Below are positions 10,801-22,800 of a stretch of 46,713 nucleotides of DNA, piece after piece. Numbering within the stretch: the first letter of the stretch is position 1; each line of letters opens with the position of its first letter. Both the position numbers and the translations under genes were made by a program. The DNA is taken from NCBI GenBank assembly GCA_963205105.1, contig CAUJJW010000163.1:1-46713 (forward strand). The letters are read 5' to 3'. Under the pieces are notes generated by a model. It had not been told where the DNA came from and made no database searches. It saw only the letters and a list, made by a program, of their open reading frames with translations. Source of the stretch: Verrucomicrobiota bacterium. GTDB taxonomy: Bacteria > Verrucomicrobiota > Verrucomicrobiia > Limisphaerales > CAIMTB01.

Positions 10801-13800
10801 CAGCAGTTTTTCGGTCTCGCCCGGCGCGAAGTGCAGGCGCTGAACGTCCGGCAGAGCGCCTGGCTCCGGGGCATGGATGTAATCGGGACGCTGTCCCGTC
10901 AGGATGACCGTCAGCAAGGGGAGTGCGGTGACGGCGGTTCCCTGGCTGCTGGCGTACGAGACCCAGACGTCCTTCTCACTCGCCTTGTTCAGGGTGACTT
11001 TAAACGTCGCCACGCCACCTTCGAACACCTCGGTGGTGTAGGGCGACCCGGGGACCTGATAGATCGGGTCCAGCGAGATCGAAGCGCGGACCGGAACATC
11101 GTCGTCGGCAATGATGCCCACCCCGTGCGGATCGGCCAGGAGTGCCTTTTGGGCATTGTAGAGCTGGACGAAGAACCGTTCGTCGTACTCGTCGATGGTG
11201 TCGTTCAGCAGGTTGACTGAGAGCGTCTTCTCCGTCTCCCCAGGAAGGAACACGAGGACATCGCCGTCCGGGAGGTAGTCGGTGCCGGTGGACGCGTAGT
11301 GCTGCTGCCCGACGGCCTCGAACGCCGCGGCGTCCACCGTCTTCCAGCTCACGGTGACAATGTCTTCGCTCGGATTGGAGAGGCGAACTGTGAACTGAGC
11401 CTGGGTGTTCTCCGCCGCCGGGTTCAGCCCGCTTCGCTCTGGAACATAGTCGCTGATCGAGAGTTCAGGAGGACCGTCATCGCCGATGATGGTGCCTTTG
11501 ACCGTCGTCGAAACTTGGCCGCCATCGCTGAAGAAGACCGGGTCTTCGGGCGAGGAAACCGGATTCTCAATCACGAGGTCGAACTGCTCGTACCAGCCTT
11601 CGTAGGTGAAGTCTCCCAGGATCGAGACGGCAAGTGATTTGGTCTTCTCGCCCGGTTCAAAGCGGAGGGTCTGGTGGATGCCGATGTAGTCCTTCTTCGC
11701 TCCGAATGCGGTTGCGGAGCCATTCACGGTGCGAACCTGGACGGTGACCGGGACCTTGAGGGCCCGGGACAGGTTCACGGTGAAGTTCATGAAGCTGGCG
11801 CCCGTCTGTCCTTCCTCGGCGGTGGCATCCCCGACGGTGAGCACCACTTGCCCGATCACTCCGGCATTCACCGTCGTGAGGGTTTCGTTGACGTGAAGGG
11901 TGAAGGTGTCGCTCGCGCCGATGTGGGGCTGGCCGACGGGCTCACCCACCAGTGCGAGTTCGGGCTTGTTGATCTGGGCGTCGCTGTCGAGCGCTTCGTT
12001 CTCGCTCTGATTGGCCAGAACCAGTTTCAGGCCTTTACCGGTGCCGGTGTTGTACGGCGCCTTGAAGACCATGAAGTACTTCTCCGGATCGAGCCCGGTG
12101 AACTTAAACGAGCCGTCTTCCTTGGTCTTGGTGGTTGCTTTGAAGGTTGGATCGGAGGGCGAGTAGAGCACCACCGTGACGCCCGCCGCTCCGGGTTCAC
12201 CCTCGTCCCGGACGTTGTTGCCATTCAGATCCAGCCAGACGGTGGATCGCACCGCGATGCCAGTGTCACGGTCCCCCGTCTTGCCCTGGGCATCGTCGCC
12301 GTGGAGGTCGTCATCGCCCACCCCGCCGTCGAGGAAGTCGTTGTCGTCCTCTTCGATCACCTGGCTTTCGCCGCTCGAGAAGAAGTTGCCGCCAAACAGG
12401 AAGTCATCGCCGCGCCCGCCGAAGAGGAAGTCGTAATTGCCGCCGCCGATCAGCGCGTCGTCATCGCTTTGGTTCGGATCATCCTCGAAACCGATGCCGG
12501 TGAGGTTGAGTCCGTTCTGGGTCATCAGAACCGCGGTTGGCAGCACCTGGGGCGACCACGACTGAACCGTGCTGCCGACCAGAAGATCCACGCCCGAATG
12601 CCCGTGCAGTTCGTCATCACCATTCTCACCGATCAGGACGTCGTCTCCGGAGCCGGCCAGAAGCAGGTCATCGCCGCCGCCGCCGAACAACCGATCATTG
12701 CCATCGCCGCCTCGGATCTCATCGGCGCCGTCATCGCCATACACCACATCGTCACCCAGGCCGGCGTCGATGAAGTCGTTGCCGGATCCGCCCTTGATGG
12801 TGTCGTTCCCAAGTCCCGCGACGATCTTGTCCGACCCACCACCGCCCTCGATGGTGTCATCCCCGTCGCTGCCGGTGATGTCATCCGCTCCATCATCGCC
12901 GTAGATGGACGCGGTGCCAAACACGGTGATCTTGTCGCGTCCGCCGCCACCGCGGATTACCAGGCCGGCACCTCCGCCGATGATGGTGTCGTCGCCTTCA
13001 CCGCCGTCGATGGTTCCGCCTCCGTCGCCCAGGTAGATGGTGTCGTTGCCATCACCGAGGTTGATGTCGACCGGGGAGTTGGTGCCGCGCAGGTCGATGT
13101 AATCGTTCTTCTTCCCGGCGTTCTTGACGTAGATGAGTTTGACCCCCTTGAACTCCGTGACGAATCCCTCCCAGTTGACCTCGACGGTTTCGCCGTCCGC
13201 CTCGTCGGCGATGTGTTTGACGATGAAGCGTTCGGCTCCGTCGGTCATGTCGAGCGCGAGCCGGTCCGCGGCGTCCTCACCAATGTTCAGCGTCAGTGTG
13301 CCGGTGGCCTCGTCGTAGGCGGCGGGTTCAGGCAGCTGGCAGGTGAACTCGAACTCAAAGAGGGTGACCGTGAGGAACTCCCATTCCGCGTCGATGGAGA
13401 ACAGCAGCAGGTTGACCTTCAGGAACGCCCGGAGGAAGAGGTCCACCGTCCCGTGGATGTTGAAGAGACAGAGGGGATCGATTTCAGCCAGGGCGATCAG
13501 CTCGCTGATGCGGATGCGGCCGTCGTCGTTGAAGTCGTTCAGGTCGAAATCGACCGTCACCCGGACGCCGCCTTCGACACCGGCCTCGGCGACCCCGAGA
13601 TCGATGGACGCACCGGCGAAGATTTCGCCGTACAGACGGATCTCCGGACGTTCGTTGCCGGCCTCGTCAAAATCGATGATGTAAAAGCCGTCGAAGATAT
13701 CGATGACGTTCTTCTCCTCCGAGGAGATGTATTTCTGGATGCCGTAGGTGTCGTAGCCGAAACCAAAGGTGAGTTCGGCGCCGACCGTTCCGCCGAAGCG

Positions 13801-16800
13801 TGCGTAGAGCGGGCCGTAGATCGGGATTTTTTGAACGTAGGTAAACTCGAACTTGAATGTGGGGAGTCGGACTTCAATCAGGCGAACGGCGTTCCCAGTA
13901 AAGAGCCCGAAGATCTCCGCCGGATTATCCCAGATGGGGAAGTGGAAGACGGAGGCGTCCAGTTTGCCGGTGAACCCGATGGTTTCGTTGACCTCGGCAC
14001 CGCCGGCATTGGGGTTGGCGTTCTTAATGGCGTCGAGGTCCTGAGCGAAGCTGTTGAGAAGCTTGCCGGTCGGGTTGGCCTTGGGCGTTCCGCCTCCGAT
14101 GTTGGCGATCATTTCAAACGCCCCCATCGGGATGAGCAGGCTCTTGCCATCGAAGTTCCCCACCAACTCGATGACATCGACGACCTGGGCGATGATCTCG
14201 ATGAACTTGCGGGTGCCCGGGTCGAGGTACCCGAAGGACTCTGCCAGATCCAGGAAGGTGATGGGTTCACCCAGCAGATCGCTGATGATCGGGAGCGGGG
14301 TGGTGACCATCTCCAGAATCGGGTCTGCCGGCGCCGTGAACTCGCGGAGCTTGCCCAGCACGGGTCCGAGGAAGTCCGAGATGTACGAACCCAGGTCGAG
14401 GTAGATCTCGTCGACGTTGATGTTCGGACCCTTTTGGCCCTCCTTGAGGTCCCAGGACCAATCGAGGTGGAAGTCGGCGAGAACGCGGGGGAAGGCGGCG
14501 CTGCCACCGAAGCTGAGCGCGGCGCTGAGGTCGATGTTGGCTTCGGCGCCGAGGTTGGCATCGAAAACCTTGCCGAAGTCCAGGCCCGGGGAAGTGAGTT
14601 CGGCGAAGGTCAGCTTGCCGTCGTTGTTCGGATCCTTGAGGTCGATTTCGAAGCCGCCGCGGAAATAGCTGCCCATGTCCTCGACGGCGAGTTCGAGGAA
14701 GAAGAGTTCGGCGCTGCCCGCCAGTTTCGGAACGATGCTGAAACCGAGGAACAACTCCGCAGAACTGGCCATCGCCGAGGCGTTGACGTTGTCGGTGTCG
14801 ACGCTCTCGAGGTTGGGCTGCCAGTCGGTGACAAAATAGAAGCCGTCCTTTTTGTTGATGCCGAAGCCGAACTTGAAGTCGAAGGCCAGCTGGAGTTGCA
14901 GATTGCCGTCGAGTTCAAGACCGAATCCCGGGACCCCGATGTCGATGCTCAGCGCATCCCCGGTATCCAGGGCGAAGAGGGCCTTGTGCAGCCGCAGGTT
15001 GACCTGGAGCCCATTGTCGCAGTCCAGCTGGATGTCGATTTGCTGATAGGTCTCCAAGGCCGAACCAGTCACCGGATCCACCAGGAGGTCGGCGCCCGGT
15101 TTTCCGAGGATATTCCAGAGCACCTGCTTCAGCGCGTTCTCAATGGTCTCGGTGGCGCTGCCTCCGTTCTGGGCAATCGCATTCCTGAGATCGGCGAGCA
15201 GTCCTTCGCGGAAGTCCTCAATGAAATTCGCCGTCCCGGCCAGCCCGTCCCCGATCAACGGGAGATCGATCGAAGCGACCGCGTCATTCAAACCGTCCTG
15301 GATAAAACCCAGAGCCTTGTCGAGCCCGTCCAGGAACAAGCCGGCGCTCTTGTCGAGAATCGCGCACAGATCGAGGTTGTTGAACAGCTGGCTGAAATCC
15401 GGAGTCGCGATGGTCGTTTTGACCAGGGAGCCGGTGCCGTTGTTGCTCAGCGGCGGATTCTTGGGATCGGCGTCGTCATCCGGTGTCAGCGACGCCGAAA
15501 ACGTGGGGGCCTGAGCGGCAATGGCGGCGATGATCTGATTGGTCGTCGTCGTCCCGCTGTTGATCGTCAGGGTAAGGGTGTTGGACCCGGCGGCATACTG
15601 CGCCTTCGGCGCCAGGGTCGGGTCATGGACGAAGACCACCTTGAATCCGTCCTTCGCGTCATCGCTCGTCGTGATGATGAAGTCGTTGTTCAACCCCCGC
15701 ATCTGGATCGTCGCGGTCGGCGTGTTCGCCTGATCCGGGAGGAACAGGCGGATGAGGTCCGGAATGTCGACGACGAGATGGTTGTCCGGATACCCGTCGT
15801 TGTTGTTGTCCGCGTCCGAACCCAGGGGCAGGCCCTCCACCGGGGCAAAGATGGGCAAGTCGGCGGTCAACCCCGCGCGCGCCGTGAACCCAAAGCTTTC
15901 GCCGGCGAACAGGGATTCGCTGAAGTAGTGGCGTCCGTCGCCGTTGTTGTCTTTGAAGCCGAGGGACAGCTCGGCTTTACCCTGGGTGTCGGGATCACCG
16001 TCGGCATCCAGCGTGACCGAACCATCGCGGACGAAAATTCCAACGACCGAACCCAGGGAGGCCTCGAATTCCAGGTCGGTTCCAATGACCTCCAGCTTCA
16101 AGGAAGCCTTCGTAGTGTCGTAGACGAACGGTTTGATCCCGAGGGGGTTGGTGATATCGAGTCCGAAATCCAGCACCACGCCCGCCGAGGCGCTGACGCT
16201 CAGCGACCCGTCCCCTTCGATGTTGATCAGGCTGGAGGCGTCGGCGAGGAACTCCGCCGCCTGGGAATTGTCGCCCGCAATCCGGGCGAGCAAGTCCGCG
16301 ACATTGAACTGTAGCGGGATGGTATGCCCGAAGCCGGTGGTGAAGTTCAGATGCACCTTGATGGCGGTGCGATTCACGAATCCGGTACCCCCTCCTTCGG
16401 TCAACTGCGCGGTCCAGGGAGAACCCAGGCCGGCGAGGGCGGCGACGATGGCATTCGCGGTGGTGACACCGGAGTCGATCTTGATCGTGAGCACCTGCCC
16501 GGTGGCGTCCCAGTTGGCCAAGGCTAGACCGCCGCTGGCGTCGGTGCTGCCCACGATGACAATGCGGGCATTGGCGAGTCCGGTGCCGTTGGCCCGGAAG
16601 CGCAGCCCGTTGTTCAACCCGGCAGGGTTGAAAAGGGCCTCGACGTTTCCGGAAACGATCTGCGGGAACGGATTCGGAACGTCGTCGACCGTTAGTTTGA
16701 AGATGTTCTGGTTGCGACCGTTGATGTGGAACAGCTCTTCGATCTTCTCCTGGAAGATGCCGATCATCTTCTGGAGGCTCTGCGGGCTGCCATCGGCGAC

Positions 16801-19800
16801 CCCGTCCACGATGTCCGCGACCTTGTCGGCCCACTTCAGCATGTCGGCGATGCTGATCTCAATGAACGGGATCTCCTCGTCGAGGAACCCGAAGCCTTCG
16901 ATTTCGGAGAGGGTCGCGACGATCGCGCGCAGCGCCTGGAGAATCTGAAGGAAGCTGATGTCGCTGAAGTTCTGGATGCCGTTCAGCCCGGTGTAAGTCA
17001 GGAAGATGCCGGTCTTGCCAGGAGCGTAGGGCTCGGAATTGAAAGTCAGGTCGGTGATGTCGGGGATCTGAATGCCGATGTTGGCGTTCGCAGGAAGCAC
17101 CAGCCCGAGAGCCGGATCGACCCCCAATTTGAGCTGACCTTGGAAGCCGCCGGTGAGGGTCAGGTCAGCCGTCAGGTCATCGAGCGACGCCAACCCCTGC
17201 ATGAGCTCGGGAATGTAGAAGCGGGTTTGGCCGGTCGAACCATTCCGGATGTCGACCTGGAGCCGGATCGGGGGAGTGGTGCTGAACGCGGTTCCTGCCT
17301 GGACCGCGACATCCAGGAAACCGATCCGGATATTGCCCGTGGCAGCACCCGTGACGGTCAGACTCGCGTCGAAGGCGGCGTTGTCGATGAACAGTCCCTT
17401 GAGCGCCGACTTGCCCGAACTGACCAGGTAATTCTGGCCAGCGATGTCGACGGCGTCGGTGCCGATGCCGATTTCAGTAGCGGCGGGATTGTTGGCCCGG
17501 GCCGCCAAGACGATCAGATTGATCAGGCCAAGGCGGTTCTGAAAGGAGCCATCGCCGTTGAGATCCTCGCCGCCGTCCAGGATGCCGTCGCCGTCGATGT
17601 CTTCGCCGGCATCCAGAATCTTGTTGTTGTTGGCGTCCTCATTGAGGTCAAGGCGTCCGTCGCCGTCGAGGTCTTCGCCCGGATCCAGGACGTTGTTGAA
17701 GTTCAGGTCCTCGTTGAAGTCGTCGAAATTCTTGTCGCCATCGCGGTCCTCCTGGAGGCCCATGATGACGATACGGGTCTCGCCTTTGCGGGCGATGATC
17801 CACTTGTTGAGCGGTTGGCCGAGGTAGTTCTTGGTGGCGAACGTCGCGTTGATCAGGTTGACCAACTGCTCCATCCGCGTGAAGCCGTTGGTGTCGGCGG
17901 CGTTGAGATGGATGGAGATCGGGACGGGGTCGCCGTTCAGGTAGACGTCGAACGAGGCGTCCGCGGAGAGGCGTCCGTTGGAGGGGACCGGGACGAGCGG
18001 CGAACTGATGATCATCGGGACTTCAACGGCGCTGAAGTCGAAGCCGAGGGTCATCCCGAGTTTGAGATTGATGGAAGCGGCGAGGGAGCCGTTGAGGTTG
18101 GCTTCGGCAATCAGGCCGAGGCTCTCGCCGAAATCGAAGGGAAGATTGAGTACGGGCAGGTTGTGGTTCAGACCCACATCGAACGTGATGACCTTCTTGT
18201 TGGGGTCATAGGGTGGTGGGCTGAGGCCAAGCGCCTGGCCGACGGCCTGCACCATGTCCGCGATCGCACCGCGCTCCACTTCCACCGCACGCTGGTTGTT
18301 GGAGAAGCCCAGCGACGAAAGCGGGTGATTCGCACCGGCGAAGGTGAGCAGCAGGGTGGAATGCTCGGTGACCTCAGTGTCGCTGAGCGCCATCACCGGC
18401 TGACCTTCCTTGTTAAGGCGCGCCACCACCCGACCCTGGGTGTTGGGATTCCCATTGAGGACGGCGTTCAGTTTGTTGGCGAGATCCTGGGCGCTGGTGA
18501 AGGTGTTGGCGGGGACGTTGACGTTGATGGTTTCCCCGGGCGACCCGGCTTCCGGTCCGATCAGGAAGGAAAAGCTGAACGCCGCATAACTGCCGGCCAG
18601 AGGCAGCTGTCCCACCGGCAGCGGGTTGCCCGAGCCGTCGCGGAAGGCGGCAACCGACCGGAGTTCGACGCTGGCAATCTCGGGATAGACGTTGTCGATG
18701 AACCACTTGGCGTAATCGAAGGCATCGCCAAGGGTGGTTCCACCCGTGAATGGGACGGTGACATCGAACACCGACGAGCGCCGGAACTGGTCGAGCCAGT
18801 TGATGAACTGCTTGATGAGCGGGAGGAATTCGCCCTCGCTCACCTGCGGGAAGCTCGGGAGCGCCGGGAGCGTGCCCAACACGATGTTGCCGCTGGCGTC
18901 GACCTTCACGAGGAAGTTCGGCGGCACCTGGCCGACCTGACGGAAGAAGATCTCGTTGGTGGCAAAGCTCTTTTCCACCGTGAAATCGAAGGGGAACGAT
19001 CCCGGACCGACGGCGATGAACCCGTTGACCAGAACCTTCAGGTAATTGGTCTGGGCCAGGTTGATGTTGTACCCGCCCTGCGTCGCCACCAGCGCGTGGT
19101 TGGTGGTGTTGACCTCGAAGGCAATGGTTCCACCCACGTTCACCAGGCCGGCCTCGAAATCCAGCACGGCCTTGCCACCCATGCCGTCGTTGAAGAAGGC
19201 AAACTCTCCCACCCCATCCCGGAACGACAGGACCTCGGTCGAGCCGGCGGTGAAGCGGAAGGTCAATTCCTCGGCGCGCACGCCCACGAATTTCTGCCCG
19301 CCCACATCCACGTCGCTGAAGGTGAACACGCCGCTGAGGCTTTGACTGCCGCCGCCAGCCCCGAAGGAGATCTTGAGGGGGCCGGTGACTTCGAAGAATT
19401 CGCCGGCGGGCACCGTGACTGGAACCAGCGCATAAGGATCGGCAGGAATCACGGGGGGAGGTCCAGCCAAGCCGACTCCGCCATGCAGACCCGCCAGGGT
19501 GGGGCCGCCGCCGGAGGTTCCCGAAAAGGCAGCCCCGCTGAAATCGAAGACCTGATCGATGGCGGCCTGGGTGCCGGTGTTGAAGTTGAAGTTCATCCGC
19601 ACCCCGGGGGCCGGATCCCCGTCGTCCAGGACCAACCAGGGGGTGCTGATCACGTCCAAAACCACCTCGGCCGCCCCGGCGAACTGTCCGTTATTGATGA
19701 CGAACATGCCGTTGCCATCGCGGATATCCAGGAACGGGGTGACCGGACCGAGGTCAAAGTCCACGTTGCGCGCCGCCACCGTGATCATCTGGGCACCCGA

Positions 19801-22800
19801 GGTCGCCTGACGCTGTTCGAAGCCAAAATCCCCGGTGATCACGTCGAAGTTCGCCACGGTCAGGTTCACCCGCAGCATGCGGAACCGGAAGAACGGCCCG
19901 ACATCCACATTCAACGCCAAGTTCTGGCTGCCGACCTGGAGCGTCTTTGAAATCGCTTCGTCAGTGGTGTTGATCTGGAGGCTGATGTCGCTGTTGGGGT
20001 TGGTGGTGAAACCGATCGCTCCCGGCACCCCGAACTGGAAGTTGCCCACCGTCGCCTGCCCGGCGATGCCCTTGTCGGTGCTGACGAAAATCCCGGAGAT
20101 GTTGTTGAGGATCAGCACCTGTTGGTCGGTGCCATCCAGGAAGGGCAGGCTGGCATTGGTGAACGCCAGAGTGACGAACTTGCCGTCGTTCGGGTCCTCG
20201 TACTGTTCGAAGGCAAAATTGCCGGAAACCTCCAAAGCGTCCCCAATTTGGCCCGCCAGCAGGCTGAGCGATGCGTTCAACGCCTCCACCCGGAGGTACT
20301 TGCCGGCCTGAACATTGAGCAACTTGTTCTGCCCGAGCACGTTCACCGTGCGGTTGATGGGCTGGGTGAAATCGTTGAGCACCACCCGGAACTGCCCCGT
20401 CAACCCGGCGATTCCGAAAATGTCCACCGCGACGTCGGCGGAGGTGATCTCCGCCACCATGCCGGATTCGGTGCCAATCCGGGTCATCAGCAGCACGCCG
20501 TCGCCATTGGTGACCGACACCAGCTTGTTGTCGCCGGGCAGGGTGAAATCGAACGACAACCCCTCAACCGCCACCACGACGTCCTGTTCATCGTCGTTCG
20601 GGTTCCCCGGGGTCGTATCGATCGGCTGGAAGGTAAACTTCTCGGCGAAGAGGACGATGTCGGGAATCGCCAGATCGAGGGTCACGTTCTCGCCGTCGAT
20701 GCGGTAGTACGGTCCACCCCCGGGAATCACCACCGTCTGATTGTTCGGCAGCGGAACGGTGGAGGGCGCATTCGCACCATTGAAGGTCAGCACAAAGGTT
20801 CCCGACAGATCATCGATTCCAGGGAGCTCCGGTCCGTCGCCCGGCGCGATGGTCAGGGCCATGACCCCGGCCAGGTCGCCGTTGTCCTTCATCAGGAAGT
20901 TCCCCTGGCCGGTCGCCTTGAGAATGCGCAAGGACGGCCCCACCCCCACGGTAAGGTTCAGATCCAGGTTGGTGACGTTGGCGTCGATCGCGATGTCAGT
21001 CGAAGCCCCGGCCTTCGAGAGGGTGAAGATGCCGGTGAGCTGCTGACCGAGGATGATGAGATCGCCGTCGATGATCAGCGTCAGGTCCGGATCCACCTCG
21101 TCGAAGATGTCCTCATCGACCGCCCGGAGGGTGTGCGTTCCGGTATACGTGGCGAACGTAAAGGGAGCCCACAGGTTGGTCGGGTCGTTCAGCGTGGTGT
21201 TAAGGACCAGGGTGGCATCGAACGAGCCGCCGGGAGTCTGCTGGAAATTGGTGAAGTCCGGCAGGGCCGGTGCCGCCGTCGAGAACCACCGTCCGCCGGG
21301 GAACAGGTTCGGGTCCGGGGCGAATTCAATGAACGCCTCCAGGAGGATTGTGCCGTTGACCCCGATGTTGGTCACCGGGTTGGCCAGAAGCCATGGGGGC
21401 AGAAGCTGGAGCGGATTCAGGTTCGAGGCGATGGCCGTCACCCGCGGGGTGATGGAACGAAGATCGAAGAACGCGTCCGGCGTCAGGGCGTTGCCGTCGG
21501 TGTTGTCGAAGCCAAAGGTGAAGTCGAGATCGAGGCGGTTCTCGAGGGTCAGCTGGGAACCCGGTCCGAAGAGGAAGTCGAAGACTTCGTTCATCGCGGT
21601 CGACACCAGAGCGGTGAGCTCGGTCTCGATGATCGAGAGCTTCACGTCCCAGGCATAGAACGGGGTGGTGTCGCCGGGATCACTGTAGTGACCCAACACA
21701 GAAAGAACCTCTACCGTGAATGGTCCGAAGGTTTCACCCGCCAAATCCTCCAAAGCCCGGGTCACCTCGGCCTGGCTGGGGATCGTGTTGATGATGTTGA
21801 AGATCTCGTCGCGGATGGTGTCTTCCACCATTTGCTTCGCGTCCAGGATGTCCGCGATACCACCACCGATCCAGGGGAGCTCCGTCGCACCCGGCAGGGA
21901 GATGTCCAGCAGGTTGCCCGCCAGATCCGCTATGTCCCGCAGCGCGCGTTCGATGTCGGGGGAGATACCCTCCGTATTGATCACCCGGAGGCGCAGCTCC
22001 TTCGCGATGTCGTCGTATTCGGGCACCAACGCCAACTGGTCGTTGGTCGCCACCGTCGTGCCCAGGTAGTTGGCAAACTCACCCACCCGCACGCCGCCCC
22101 ACTTCAAAATCGAATAGGTCTGCCCGGCGACCGGGGTGAATCCCGAAAGCTCAATCTTCAGAGTGCCGTCGAGCGTAACATTCCCCGACGCAACCACTTG
22201 GTCGTAGACCACCGGGGTGTTGTTCGCATTCCACCCGTTGATTTCGATCACCTCAGTCCCTTCAGGACCTTGGGTGTAATTGGCAACGTTCAATACCCCG
22301 GGCGAATTGCCGGGGGAAACCGTGCCCGCCTCATTGATCAAATCCAATCCGGGCGACCCTTGCCCGCTCAGCACGTCACCCGAACCCAGAACCAGAGTCG
22401 AAGCCCCGGACGTGCCCACCGCTTCACTGGAACCATGCCCTGCCGGAGGGCCATTGGCCGAATGCAACGTCTCCACCAATTCATCGGCAAGCGATCGCAC
22501 ATCGCCCGGCACCCCTGTCGCATTCGATGGAGTTGCCGACGACGCGATCTGCCCGCCGGAGACCGGCGACGACTCCTCTCCCACCACCGCAAGAACTTCT
22601 TCCGAGCCACCACTCGCCCCAGTCACTGCTACTGGATCGGACTCAGCGACCGATGTGGGGTCGGACAGCCCGGATTCAGCCCCCGCCGGGATCGTACCAT
22701 CGGGTGGGGCGGGCGGGTTTTCGGGATGACTCTGGGGAGTCTCCAATGGTCCTGGCAGGAAAGTGGAAGCCGACTCCAGGGGAGCCAGTGAACCGCCCAT

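Noticed and set aside
11674..16314. A 1546-codon open frame on the plus strand opposite the giant gene, plus 1074- and 889-codon frames at 16726-19950 and 20122-22791
   Set aside because: They are antisense to a gene with clear domains along its whole length. Their translations are Val/Glu/Asp-rich mirror sequence with no signal peptide or domain. Long antisense frames are expected in GC-rich repeat genes.
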